64,000 bases of DNA, from positions 620,001 through 684,000 of the forward strand of contig NEEC01000018.1 of NCBI GenBank assembly GCA_002189035.1, given 5' to 3'. The notes under the pieces are model-generated. The model was not told where the DNA came from. It saw only the letters and a program-made list of their open reading frames with translations, and ran no database searches. The position numbers and the translations under genes were made by a program. Position 1 is the first letter of the stretch; each line of letters starts with the position of its first letter. Shown piece by piece: positions 10,240 to 23,125 of the stretch. This DNA comes from Utricularia gibba. Lineage: Eukaryota; Streptophyta; Magnoliopsida; Lamiales; Lentibulariaceae.

Positions 10240-12850
10240 GCGAGTCCTGTCTTCGTCTCAAGGGTAGGGGGTATGCTTCAATTTTATACGATGGGTTTGT
10301 AATAGCTTCTTCATACATATCTTTTGTAAAAAAGAATATATCATTCTTATTCCCATGAAATGAATCATGCTTTGAAATGAATATTGCTTCCAATCAAATC
10401 TATAAATTTCGATGATGAAAAGGACTCGAATGCCACCATGGTAAAAAAAAAAGGAATGGTGCATTCGATACTGAAGGAGAAAAAGCTTGGTTTAAAAGGT
10501 TATCAACATCACGCTGCTCTTCCTCCAAAACACCTGTTTCCAGATTTCTTCTTGCTATGTTTAACTTCCCAAGAGTAAAACTAATCAACAGTGAAGAATT
10601 CATGGCAATCACTTACCGCAAGGGGCAAGGGGTATTTTCCAAAGTATGGTCGGGATGTTTGGGTGTATGCAGAAGGAGCTTGAGCTCATGAACAAAACCA
10701 TGCCATGATATTACACAACTGTGGACAATAACCTACAAGCAGTGACATTCGCCGTAGTTCTAAACCCTAAAACTCCGGCATCCGGGCGGATACCGGGATG
10801 GGAATCAGATTTCGAATCATTTTACGTGTATTCACGATCAATTAGAAGGATGAAATTTGGGGGGGATGTTTTCGCTCCTGGAGTCAAGATCGTGTGGGCC
10901 ACCGACCGCACGCTGGTGGCAAACTTTCAAATCCACGAAGGTGCATCGTAAATGGACCCGTTTTTCCTGGAAGGAAACAGTAGAAATTTCTCATCTCTTT
11001 CCTCAACACTTCCTTCAAATGTATGGGTATCCAACATTAGAATTAAAAAAATAAAATCTAATTATACAAATTATTTATGAAAAAGATTACTGGGAAGCAG
11101 GATCTCCTGGATTTTGAGCAACTTATTATTTGAGTATCTCTGTCCTATTATTTATTTATTTTAAAAAACATGTATTTATCTTGATTTAGGCAATGATTTT
11201 TGGCCAATATCTTGGGTTTGACTATTAAGCTTTGAATTGGGGCACCGGTGGCTGTAGGAAACTATACATGTTACACAAAGGTGTGGGCATATCCATGATA
11301 ATGACCCCTCATTGGCAACATGGTTTGTTGTAACAGGGCTCATACAACACTATGCAAATAAGCAATAAATTATTATGATAATATGATAATTATAAAATAT
11401 TAAAAATAACACAAGAGTTTTATAGTGGTCCAAAATTGGCCTATGATGATCTGAAATTGCAAGTAAATAATGTTTCAGAAAAAGAGTTCCCGGAAAAAAG
11501 AAATGTCCGAAAGGATAAAACTAGAAGAAGAAAGGCCAACCAATAAGAGCCGAGAAAGAGGTGCCAAGAAACCCTTCAAATATGGAATGCGGAATGACCA
11601 ATGAGATAAAGGTCAATAAGACACCGTTCGAAAACAAGACCCAAAGAGATAGTGCACACAAAGATATTACTTCACAGAAAGTATCCAAAAATATATCACT
11701 TCATAGAACAAAGGAGCACACAATGCTGGGAAAGATATCACCTTAGGGAAAACCCAAGAATTAAACATTCTGGAAGGAGCCTCAAAGCTCAAGAAAAGCT
11801 ATGCATGTCTCAAGGACCAAAGAGTGCCACAAGCATCTCCTAGGAGATGCAAAAAGAGTGCTGAGATGACTCGTAAGGCAAACATGAAAATCGGTCTAAA
11901 AATGAATATCTCAAGATCGACTCTGATAAGAAAACTTTGAAGAGCAAGCCTCTCAATGTTTGACGCAAGGCATCATCGTTGTAGTGCCTAGTAAAGAGTC
12001 TCGTGGTCGGGTACAGAGGCATTCGATAATATATATAGAAGAGCCGCTCTTCTCCTTGATCCCACCTGATAGAGGGTGCCACCATTGCTCCCAAATAACG
12101 GGATTATAATCATTGCCATTAGGTACAAAGGGAGTACTCTGATCCTTAGATGGAAAGATTGTGTTCCACCAAATAAGTCTCCTTCCAAGGTCTACCCTTC
12201 CCTCTCAATACTTTGATGGAAGGATTGTGTTGTTAGATTCGATAGTTGCTATGATACCATCTCTGAGGATCGATATATGTGTGTAGTCAATGACTGTAAT
12301 CAGAAGACAATGACATCAAATTTGGTGACCTAGAAACCCGAAGGAAAAGCCAATGTAACACGATGATCAACACAAGATCATTGAATCAAACATGGAGTTA
12401 GAAACTCGAGCCATGTAAAAATAGAGAGATAAAGTTTCCTCCCCAAAAGAGTCTTCCGAAAAACTTTGTATGCATGTATGAAGCCCTCAAAAATATACTA
12501 TAAACTCTCTCAAAAACATACGGAAGAGCCCTCATTATACATCTCATAAGAAAATTAATAATCATCTGCTTAAGCTCATTTGTTACATCCTCTTAGAATC
12601 TGATGCATAGATCCCTGTAGGTATCGTCACTAGCATCCAACTCATTCAAGGTTTTTCCAAGTTTACCCATCTTTGATACCACTTGATTCACACTATATCA
12701 ACTTAGCCGCTTCTTTCACTTTTTTTCGGTTCTTCTTAGCAGTCCTTTTAATTTTAAGATTGAAATTGAAATCACTTACACTAGAAGAATGCAAATACAC
12801 GAACTAAAAATAGAAAACAAAAGAACACCCCTTTCTGACAAAGATGCTAT
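10240..12850. other. Intergenic with one unexplained open frame
   Basis: After the peptide gene's 3' region there is no recognisable gene. An open frame at 10721-10951 (plus, 76 residues, with GRIPGWESDFESFYVYS and IVWATDRTLVANFQIHEG) looks more protein-like than the average frame here, but I cannot assign it, and it has no signal or domain that I know. From about 11,400 to 12,750 the sequence is purine-rich on the plus strand and looks like degraded retrotransposon, without a readable domain. Confidence 0.4.
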
Positions 12851-12852
12851 TT

Positions 12853-13693
12853 TGATAAACGGAAATTTCTTAATATCATTGTAAAAATAGAATTTTCGTA
12901 TCAAATAAATTTATAAGTCCTAATCTTCACAAAATAAAAATTAAACACAAGATGTACAATGGAATTTTGGAGTAGATCAAAGAGCAAGTACTTGTGTGTT
13001 TTCTCAAATGCAAAATCACAAAATAAAGGTTACTCTTAATCTAAGCTCAAGCGAACAACAGTACAAAAATTCAGTAAATAAAATCGAATCACAATGCAGA
13101 AGGTAACAAGTATAGGCTTTGTGCACAATGTAATATAGTGATACTTCAAGATAGTCTAGGTGATGTGATGCTAAAGTATATAATTTGATCTATAATGTTT
13201 CAATATACATAACTCCAAATAACCTAAGTTTATCCAGGTCATTTCTTATGTTTTTTTGTTAAGATAGTCCCTAATGTCATCATCCATCACATACTTAGGT
13301 CTACCAATGTGCAAAATATACAGAACTAGATCTATTCGACTCTACTGATTCTACTCAAGACAATCACCTACTATCTCTGCCTTCACTTGTTAGTCTATTT
13401 CTAGATTAAGCATCTTAGTTTTGAAGCTATTTGTTCCCCTTCTAAGGTCTATCAGAGGATTGATAGAAATGATAACTAAGATATAATGATCAGTTATCTC
13501 ATTAACCCTAGTCCCACATCACTAAAATACAATGATCTGTTATCTCATGAACCCTAGTCCTACATCACCATTCTACACCTTAAGATATCTCTAAAATCTA
13601 ACCAATTATATTTGGTAAGTAAAGCAAGGTTTCATAATCATAAACTAATGAAAATATCATAAACATTGTAAGATAAACTATCCCAAAAACTAC
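12853..13693 (-). mobile_element. Solo LTR-like element, family B, copy 1 (left part)
   Basis: The unit starts TGATAAACG and aligns along its length with 37394 onward, sharing the block TATCAAATAAATTTATAA about 50 bases in and later CCAAATAACCTAAGT. The alignment is broken at 13693 by a family A copy. The remainder should continue after 15044 (by length to about 15,600), but I could not place a clear right end or a target duplication for this copy. Confidence 0.65.
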
Positions 13694-15044
13694 TGATGTG
13701 TGTCGTTTCCACAACAAATTTTAATACTTTTAAAACTCGTAAAACACAAAAGCATAGTACGGGTGTCGAACACAGGGAGTTGTTTTTGAGTGAAAAGGTG
13801 AGGTACCCCGAATACAACTGTCACGATTTGTAAACGGTTTTCAAGGTAAATGGTGCGAGAAAGGTTGATGATGAAGCTTGAGTAAGGAAATAAGAGGGGT
13901 TTTGAGCAAACAACTAAAATAAACGTAAGCGATGAACCTTAAAAAAAGTAAATGTTCCTGGATTTGGAATCCTATCCAGCTATGTTCGTTGCGTCTACAC
14001 TCTTCTCTGATCCTCTCGAGTACTCGGTTATAGAAGTAAGTAATTGCCTACCCTCCCTTACACTCTCTTGCAAGAAGGCACAGGAATAGCCCGATGTTGC
14101 TCCTCCTTGGACGAACGTGAGAATAAGAGGTTCTGCCAGCGTACCCTCACGGCTGAATTGCGTGCGTGTGCCTGAGTGTTGCCAATGACCCAATGAGTCC
14201 AGATACGAGGTCACTACCTGTCCATTGATCTTGAGGTACGGCCACAGACAAAACGTTTTCTTCCTCCTGCCAAAAGGGCTCGAGTTGGTGCTTTCCACCT
14301 TGCTCCTCTCCAAAATCCGCAGGTAATAATCAGCTAACCATGAACCTTGTATAAGGAGACTGTTATACAAAGACTGCAACATAGTCGCGCGAAGACATAC
14401 GAAACTCGTTCGAATTCCAAAAAATGTTAAGATAAGCTAACGAAACATAGATCTGGCGGTGTTCCAAACCAGAAACCCAAGTTTCTAGCCACAAACGACC
14501 ATACCAACTAAAGAAAACGAAACAAGATTCTAGAGAGAATCTAGAGGAAAATTCCTCTAGAGAGAGAAAAAAAAAGGAAAACTTCACTGAAGTAAAAAAA
14601 CTTAAACTTGTATGAACAGAACTGAACTTCAATGAGAGTCTGATCTTTCATGTCCCTGTGATTCAACTAAACTTGGGATGACTTGTAAGCAACGTCTGAC
14701 ACTGGTACACTAATGATGCCACCTGTCAGAGACTCCCGTGTTCCGCACGTCAAGGCTTATGATTAAGCGTCTGTAGTCTTCCAGAAATCAAGGGAATGTC
14801 AGCTCGAAAAGATCCAATTTGTTACCATCTGATGCCCTCCTTATCTCACTTACTGTCACATGTGCACCTCTAAAAAAACTCAATTCAAACTAATAAAATT
14901 AATAGATAAAATACAAAATTTAGGATAATTACCCTAAACTAGATAAAAACCTAAATCTCATATTATAGACTCCTAATTAGACACTTCTAATCACATTTAA
15001 GCATAAAAACAACTTAAGAAATAATAAGAAAATGACACTTAACA
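13694..15044 (-). mobile_element. Solo LTR-like element, family A, copy 2, nested in family B
   Basis: A 1,351-bp unit, closely similar to 2350-3712, with TG...CA ends (TGTTAAGTGTC on the minus strand). The flanks are ACTAC (13689-13693) and ACTAG (15045-15049), a 5-bp target duplication with one difference. No internal retrotransposon region is present. It lies inside an older family B unit, so family A was active after that family B insertion. Confidence 0.75.
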
Positions 15045-17400
15045 ACTAGATATCCAACAAACTAAAATTAAAGCGAAATAGTTCTATTCTCTATCTGTTA
15101 CTATTCATAGCTCGAAATAGTAATGTTGAATTGAGTTTCGATGCTTGTTCTTTATATTGGGGATTTTTTTCTTAGAAAATCATGTTCTTCTTTCTTCCTT
15201 GGTGTACTTCTTCCCCTTCCTAGGGTCTGGTCCCATTCTTCCCCTTTCTCTCTCTCAAAAAATATCTTCATTTTTTTCCATTTTCCCAAATCAATACATT
15301 GTTCCTGGCATCGTACTGTTCATGGTCTAAACCTACAAATTGTAAGCAATAGAATATCAATCATGCTCCCTCTTTGTGTTTTGTGTATATTGACCTTTGC
15401 TTATAAACTAGCTAAATTTGATCTAGAATAAATTACTAATACTTAGAAAAACATTAGAAATCATAATATAAACTGAATGATAATACTTTTTGTGATCAAT
15501 ACTCGTATTATACTCTATTGTCTTTTGTATTTTTTAAATTAAAATTTATTGAGAAAACATCACACAACAATATCCTTATTTTCATAACTCCTACATAAAT
15601 CAATATGATGGTATGTGAATATGCAGTACACTACAATGATAATATGATTAAAAGAAATATTAAAAGGTAATACCTAAATAATAGCTATAAATATAAAATA
15701 TTTTATAAATTTATAATTCTATAATACAAAAAAAATCACATGTTTCCATTTTAAAAGATAATTTAATTAATTATTGACAACACACATCATGTTTTATTAT
15801 GATTTATATTTTGTTTGAATAGTTTTTTGCATTCTAAGTGTTGTAAACATATTTTTATGTTTACGTGTGAAAGTAGACTAAATCCTTTGATTTTTTCTAT
15901 CTAATGTTACTAATGCTTAATTAAATCTGAGCAGTAGAATTAGCAATAAATTGGACTGAGAATACATGGATCAAGTCAAGGGCATGCAGCATAAAAGGGG
16001 GAGACAATAAGTGCAACTTTTGCTATAGCACACTATAAGTTAGAGGTAGGAACAGTAAGGATATTAGAAACTGTAAGTGCATTGAAAAAAGAGATATTTT
16101 GGAGGAGAAAGAATTACAAAGGGAAAGCTTTGACAATGAGGAATAATACAAGGAACGAAGAAAGTAGGAAGACAATTTTTCCAGGAGAAAAATCTACAAT
16201 TAAGAACAACCATTGAAATCAGTTCAACACTACTATTCTAGTCATTGAATAGTAACGGACATAAAATAGAACATTTTAGTTATGTTTAGCTTACGTAAGA
16301 CTTTTTCTATGTGATTGATAAATGTTGTAACTCATTACTAAATGTCGTGATCTAGCATGTTCAACGTATCAAAAGAAATTTATAAACCTAGTTATTTTAC
16401 TACATAAATCACAAAAATTAATATAACGTGGCAAGCAATGATTGAATCTACAGGAAATAGTTGTAATTTCTTGAAGTTATTTACATTTACTGAAAATAGG
16501 GGGGTTTCTAGTAGTTAAGTTCTTATGCGTGTAATACGTATAATAACACCAATTGAAATAAACAAGTTGCATGGATGAATGAGAATAGAAAGTAACGGGA
16601 ATGCATAGAAAATATAAAGTAGAGGTGATTTGGTTGGATTTTGTACTAGAATCTAGCTCTTGTGTCACTTGAGAGAATGCATAGACTTAAACCCAATTTT
16701 ATCATGTCCAAAAAACAGAGTAAAGGATAGCGTCAACAGTAGATATATTAAAGTTAAAACTAAAGACGAAAAACTCGAACATAAACTAGTTCATAAACTC
16801 GAATAACATCTACAGGAGGTTTCTTGTTCACAACCAAGCACTAGAAAACATAAAGGAAAACATGGAAAATGCAAGAAATACAAGAACACATTCAAAGTTA
16901 GAAATAGAAAGCTAGGAAACGAAAATAAAAGTATCAGGTTGCTTCTGTGAGATATAGATCTACTGGAACTCAAAGTTTTGGGCAGAAATCTGGTAGGAAA
17001 ATGTAGATCTAGAAGATGGCCGGAGCTATTCGTCAAAGAACCACCATTCTCCTCGCTTCTTACTCCTTACTATTCGCTCTCTCCTCTTTCGTCGCTTCTC
17101 TTTTCTTTTTCTGCTCAAAAGGACATCTCCATCTTTTTCTTGGATTTCTAGAAGAAAGATTTCTACTCCAAACCTTATCCTATCAGAGGACGGTTACTTT
17201 CGGCTAAAAGTCACTTTTACACAATTTTTTTGTTTCTTTTGACTTGTCAATATAGAAAGGATGCTGTTAGTACTGGTTTCTACACTATTAAGACTTAGAC
17301 GCAAACTAAAAAGAAACGTTAGAGTTATCAACTCAATTGTTGCTACTATGGAAATTATCTAATAAGAATAAGATATTAAATTATGAAATTAAATTTTATA
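15045..17400. other. Repeat remnants and intergenic, no gene seen
   Basis: The first 500-600 bases are probably the right part of the family B copy interrupted at 13693; this includes a CT-rich stretch near 15,180-15,280 of the kind also seen at 38,330-38,470. The rest is AT-rich. Open frames at 15141-15431 and 16791-17207 are low-complexity and hydrophobic, without domain or splice support. The block 17,000-17,110 resembles the CT-rich part of the same repeats. From about 17,400 on I take it as the promoter and leader of the next gene. Confidence 0.45.
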
Positions 17401-17652
17401 TGAAAATTGCTTATCCAGAAAATGGGCCTCTAAATCTATTGGGCCGACTCCAATTTTTGGCTGTGGTGTACCAAATCAAGGTCTTGAAGGGATGAGGAGG
17501 GAATTCAACAACGAAACTTGAAACACCAGGTAACGAGCCTCCCTCTTTTTTTCTCCCCCAGGTCTGCTGCCGTGCCCTTCCTCCGTCTTCGAAGATCCCA
17601 TCCATTTCTAAAGGTTAAGACACCGGTCTTCTGCGGATTGACGAATTGAAGG

Positions 17653-19330
17653 ATGGTAGGTTCTTATTCCGCTTTCCTCCGTGTGATCGATAGATTTTAC
17701 CTGCGGATAGCGTTAGGAGATTTGTTATTTATGCTGGCTGTTCATCGAAGAATTTGAGTACCAGATATCCCGAAAACGTGTGACATTGTCAAGGTCTGTT
17801 TAGGTTTGGGGATCATACTTATTTGCCCTTCGATCGTCAAATGTGACCGGGGATAGGCTTGAATACTTTTTTTTTTCGGTTTCTGAAGATCCCCTAAGGA
17901 TATAGGTTCAAAATGAAAAGTTTATATCTGATCCAGTTATATGAGAAATCCCTCGCCATTTAAAATGTTTTTCATTCGGTTCACTTTTTTATAACATTAT
18001 GCAGAACTCCGGTTCTGATTTTTTTTTTTTTTTTTTTTTTGCTTTGCTTTGCAGTCCTCTCTTGCAGCTGCTAGGGCTGATAACTTTTACTATCCTCCAG
18101 AATGGGAGCCAAAGAAGGTATGCACTGCTCACTCCTTTTAGAGACGAAAATTGTATGCTTGATTCTACGGCGCGTGTATGCTGATTTTTTTTCCATATAT
18201 TTACTAGGGGGGACTGAACAAGTTTCATGGTCAACATGCTTTGAGAGAGAGAGCCAGAAAAATAGATCAGGGCATCTTGATTATAAGGTAATCACTGATC
18301 TCTGGGGAAATTATTGCATCATTTTTAAATGGAATATCTGTTTTGTTCAATAACTTTATCTGATCATTTGTGCATAATGCTGTTTAATTTTTCAGGTTCG
18401 AGATGCCCTTCAACATCTGGTGTGGTGGTTGTGAGTCAATGATTGCGAAGGGAGTAAGATTTAATGCAGAGAAAAAGCAAGTTGGAAATTACTATTCCAC
18501 AAAGGTATCTACATGAAAATTAAGCTTGACACATCTCTTGGAGTTTGGAATAGCTGCAGAAACCAATGTTTTTTTTTTCTGGCAGATATGGAGTTTTACG
18601 ATGAAGTCTGCTTGCTGCAGGCATGAAATTGTGATTCAAACAGATCCACAGAATTGTGAGTATTTGATTATAAGTGGAGCCCGCAAAAAGATTGAAGAGT
18701 TTGATCCTGAGGATGCTGAAACATTGGTGCTACCCGACAATGGTCAGCTTTGTCTTCCTATTACAAGTGTTAATGTTGACATGCTGTCATTTCTGTTGTC
18801 TGGATTTTTTTAACTTGTTTTCCCGGTTTTCAGATAAAAGCAAAATGGCTGATCCTTTTAAGCGGCTTGAGCATGAGGAGGGTGATCTCAAGAAGAAAAA
18901 GGAAGCAGAGCCAAGATTAGTACGCCTGCAACGGATTTCCAATTCAAGGCATTTGGATGACTATGCACTGAATAAATCCCTAAGAGCGAGGCTCAGGGAA
19001 CAGAAGAAAAGAGTAGCAGAGGAGGAGGCTAGTTCTAGGAGAGCAGGCCTTGGCATCAGGCTCCTCCCACCCTCTCAGGAGGATTCCCTGGCTGCATCTC
19101 GTGTGAAATTCGCTACCAGGTTTGAGCAGAACCGCAAGGACAAGAGAGCTCTTATCCATGCAACTTCAATCTTTTCCAAATCATCTGCTGCTTCTGCTGA
19201 TGATACAAGACACGTGGAGCTGCAAGCTAAACGGAGAAAAATAAGCGCTTCCACAGCATCAAAATTGTTATTCGGAGGTGTAAAGCCCGCCTCATTCTCT
19301 TCTGCATCTTCAAAGCACCGGAGGCCTTGA
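17653..19330 (+). CDS. YJU2B/CCDC130-type pre-mRNA splicing factor
   Basis: Six coding exons: 17653-17655, 18055-18117, 18208-18287, 18396-18504, 18586-18742, 18834-19330, for 302 residues. Yju2-family proteins join the spliceosome with the Prp19 complex and act around the first catalytic step in the nucleus. Visible features are the start [17 protein letters not shown], then [20 protein letters not shown], the block [12 protein letters not shown] and [15 protein letters not shown] (four-cysteine zinc site), [17 protein letters not shown], and a basic, coiled C-terminal half with [19 protein letters not shown] and [11 protein letters not shown]. The opening [12 protein letters not shown] is that of plant CCDC130-like proteins rather than YJU2/CCDC94. 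The first coding exon is the ATG alone, followed directly by a GT donor; the first intron also holds a run of 22 T near its acceptor. All junctions are GT-AG and in phase. Confidence 0.93.
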
Positions 19331-19659
19331 GTTTAATAGCTCTTAAATATGGCCGCCTGTGTGATACCCATTCATTGTATTTCTTCTGTGTGATAGTAGT
19401 GGTAGTCATTTGAGCTGAATTCTAGCTTTTTTCACTCGATGCCGCTTAATGGCTTGCAAAGTGTGAAGTTCAAACAGCATCTTCATTTTCTCGAGTGGTT
19501 TTTGCATTAAACAGTTTACTTAAAAACTAAATTGGGACTATAAATGTACAAGGAGTTCAATAAAAATGAAAAAAAAATCAAATGATAATAAAACACAATA
19601 TTTTTCAATAGCAGACAAATCAAATTATTAATAAAATACAATATTCTTCAAAATAATAT

Positions 19660-20170
19660 ATTAATAAAATGACTAATTTGTACTAGCAAACCTTTCCCTT
19701 TATAATTCTAGGCATTATTAATGATAAAGATCACATTATCTACCACAACACTATTTATTGTATTTTCTTTCAAGTAAAAATGTAGTCACTATCTTCACTA
19801 TGTCCTTCATGATTTACACTTTCTAAAAAGATTCATTCAAATTTATTCTCAAACATAAAATTTATCAAATACCATTTTTTTTTGGATCTTCCCATCCATC
19901 TGTAACAATAAACCTTATGTTTCCCAAGTTTATGCAATAGCTTCAAGTGTAGCATCGACTTTTAATCTCTTATATGTCAAAAGCATTGTTTGTAGACTAT
20001 ATAAACTAGAGATTTATAACCTATAAAGTATGTGGAAATATTAAACATAACAAGCAATATATTAAAAATTAAAATCAATTATTTAGGAATTAGATACTAA
20101 CCTTTGATTATAGATTTATAAGCCCATTCCATCATCCTTTGAAAGTTTAGATTTTTAGCAACATTAAAAA
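19660..20170 (-). pseudogene. hAT-superfamily transposase relic (DUF659 region)
   Basis: On the minus strand, with several stops and shifts, I can read AKNLNFQRMMEWAYKS near 20,150 and then, near 19,930-19,700, a DGW-like W-MGRSKK block followed by LINFMFENKFE, IFLESVNHEGHSEDSDYIF and a degraded VVTDNA-like piece. This order matches the DUF659 part of plant hAT transposases (TDGWTD, LINFL, FL-S-D, VTDNASN). It is broken and short. The call rests on reading across frames, so it is moderate. Confidence 0.5.
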
Positions 20171-20429
20171 AGAATAACAATTGAAAAGAAACAATCATTT
20201 TTTCCCACAACTTTCAGATTTTATTGATATTGCACTCAATAGTTGTAGAAGATATGAACTTATTGAGGGTTGACCAACTTATGATGCCTCTCATTCTTGT
20301 CTTAAGTCAAGGGTCTTACTTTTGATTAGCAATTCTCACAAGCTTATTCTTCTCTATAGTATTAATATTGAGTAAATTATAATTCTCTCGCCTCTTATTT
20401 TCAGTAGATATGCTGAAATTGTTTAGAAG

Positions 20430-23060
20430 GGTCCTTTAAAATTTTTCTTACAAAAGTTACAAAAAGAGAAAATTGTTATAAAAAATACACAAATAAAAGT
20501 AATAATATTTTTAATAAAAAATCAATAATATTTGAATTATCTCCTAATTGGATGACTTACACTTAAATTAAGACAAGAAAAATATATGCTACAACATATA
20601 GAAAATGACAATTAACAACTATATAACTTTCTCTTAACCTATTCATAAATCTATTCCACTATTGTTGATAATGAAGTAATTATTCATATCATTCAAAATC
20701 TAATCTTTAAGAAAGAACCATGCATCTCAATATTAGCTATCATGTTATTTGAGAATATTACACCTCGGGATTTCTTGTGCCGCATTATGTACCTTCAAAG
20801 TTGCAGCTTTCCGATATTTTGAACAAGACATTTCCAGCACTTCAATTTCATGCATTCTTTGGTTATTTCCATCTTGTCAACCCTATCTTGTCCGTTCACA
20901 ATATTCTATCGTGAGAGCGGAATGTTAAATTTTGTGTACGCATGATAAATGTAACATTAAACATCAGTTACCATAGATTAAAAGACTAAAAATTTATATA
21001 AATATAATAATCTTCATGAGTAATTTATCAGCTGGATACAAACATCCCACCGCAGCCAGGTATTAGAGTAGGCAGTTGCATTCATGAATGTGAACACCAA
21101 ACGAACATTACTACTACTACTACTTTTTTAAAAAATAAAAGTATTATCATAAGTTCAACGCATTTAACAGTGAAGCTGGTGGCATATCGCCATAAGCTTC
21201 ATAAATACATAAAAATGGGGACTCATTCCTGGGAAGAGATAGGAGGAGTCTCCTCATCTTGGCATAGTTGAGAGATTCATCTGAATGACGTTTCTGGTTA
21301 TCTTCTAAGTCATGTCCTTCCAAATGCTCCATTTGGAGTGTTCCCCATACACTTCGTTGGTAGCATCCATAGTAACTGAGAGCCATCGCGCACCAGCCCC
21401 AGCAATAATTGTGGCAGTAGTTGAAGTAATTCAGTAAAAGGCACGCCTAGCAGCCATATCAATAAAAAAAAAAAAAGGAAATTAATCTTGATTCCCAAAT
21501 CAAACTTTCTAGTGTCTACAATTAATTAACAAAACAGGCAGTATTTCTTCAAGAAGGTGCATTTACACCAAGATTGCATGCATCAGTTGGTTGAGAAGAG
21601 GAATAGATACCCTCCTGCACAAGGGCCCTGCCCTTACATTAATTATTGCGTAAGGGGGATACAAAGTCAACAATAATGTCAGATTACTAGTTTTAAGTAG
21701 TGCATTATTCTGTTTCTGCCCTATTTTTAGATTAAAGCAGCAGTTAGCAACCACTTCAACAGTTGGTTTTTTTCCATGGCTCTCATTACCTGCCACTGTG
21801 CATCTACTGTGTCCTATATATGTCTTTCTCTCGTCCCCTACTCTGAACTGTTCGTCGCACAACCTGTGGATAGCCTGGGACCATCATATGTTGAACTTTT
21901 CAAATTTTTTTCCCATTTTTTGATTACTCTTGAGTTGAGTAGTGGCATGGCACGTTCTCAAATAGCCAAATGAAAACAAATAATCGGATTAAACATAATC
22001 AGATAGTTCAGATCTCAATTAATGCGTTCGTTTTCATCCATATTTAACCATGTACACCCTTACAATCAATCTGAATTTTAGGCAATGGGACTTATACATA
22101 TTTTTTTGGTGTCTATTACTGGTTACTCTTTGTGTTTAATCATCCCAACCATATATCATTACAGCTGATCACGCTGTACGAAAGGGGCACCTGCTCTATA
22201 CCTAGAAACGCGTTGACATCGTGGCATACGAAGGAAAAACTCAGCAAAGAGGTAGCTAATAGTCTTTTTTTTTTTTTGTTTCAACTGTGGTAGTTAACCA
22301 TAGTTTCACAATCATTTACCTACAGTGAAAAATAAGTTAACTATAAGGGAAGAATTTTGTCCCCTTTAGCAAGTGTTACCCCAAGTCACCTTGGTTTAGG
22401 GTTTGGATCAATTGTTCAAGTTACTTAACGTGACCCCCCCGGGAGTGTTGACTGGACGATGTTTTAATAGATATGTAACGGTAGCTCAAAGTCATACACA
22501 TGAATGTCTTCCGATAAAATCATTTAGAATTCGGGTCGTCTTTTTTGCTGCAGCAGGTTATAGCAGATAAACGCCTACCTTGTTCCATTACCGCCCCTGC
22601 AGCTTGGTGCCTCTGCAGTGCTCTTTTCTTTTTCTTTGCTTCGTATTATTCTTTTGGGGTTCTTTTTTCTTCTTTGGGTGTTACCCTCTGCAGGATCCAG
22701 AAGATTATCGAGTGGTTATTGCGTCGAGGAGTCGATGTTAAAAACTCCAACTTTCACGGTGTCACATTCATGCATTAACGCTCCTATAAACATCGACAAG
22801 AGCACTCCTTTTTGGCATGAAATCATTAAATATATATATATATAAGAAAAATAAATGGGATTTGGGGTACTGGAACCTGGTAGTCAAGATGGGGAAGGTT
22901 TGGCCTCTTCCTGTTGAATTAGAGTTGAAGTTAATATTTAAATGGGGGGTTTGGATTGAGAAATGGTCAGGGATTAGGTACAGTTACAGCTAATACTTTG
23001 AAATGTGCACATGCCAACTGCACCATTTGGACTTCTGAAATTAAAACTCATTTTATATTT
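20430..23060. other. Intergenic, one candidate exon
   Basis: An AT-rich spacer with no identified gene. Its end (about 22,990-23,060) is the extensin promoter. A stretch at 20,540-20,620 weakly resembles the end of the family A repeats (GAAAATGACAATTAACAACTA), but no full copy is visible. The only protein-like frame is the one listed at 21147-21453. Confidence 0.45.
21147..21453 (-). other. Unidentified open frame, possible 3' exon
   Basis: A frame of about 100 codons follows a plausible acceptor (pyrimidine run, then TAG, at about 21,454-21,480 on the minus strand). It ends with a stop at 21147. Its composition is protein-like: cysteine- and tyrosine-rich at the front, then MEHLEGHDLEDNQKRHSDES, then LNYAKMRRLLLSLPRNESPF and MPPASLLNALNL. 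I do not recognise the family and see no convincing upstream exons at 21,560-22,850. It may be the last exon of a decayed or lineage-specific gene, or chance. Confidence 0.3.
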
Positions 23061-23072
23061 AAATCCCCTGTC

Positions 23073-23079
23073 TATATAA
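23073..23079 (+). promoter_or_regulatory. TATA box of the extensin gene
   Basis: TATATAA lies 47 bases upstream of the ATG at 23126, with no competing TATA nearby. The leader would therefore be very short. Confidence 0.5.
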
Positions 23080-23125
23080 TCGCCCATCATTCATCGACTC
23101 CACCGTAGGGAAAAACAAGAGTGGG

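Noticed and set aside
22545-22845. Two overlapping hydrophobic frames
   Set aside because: T-rich DNA with chance open frames; no splice partners.
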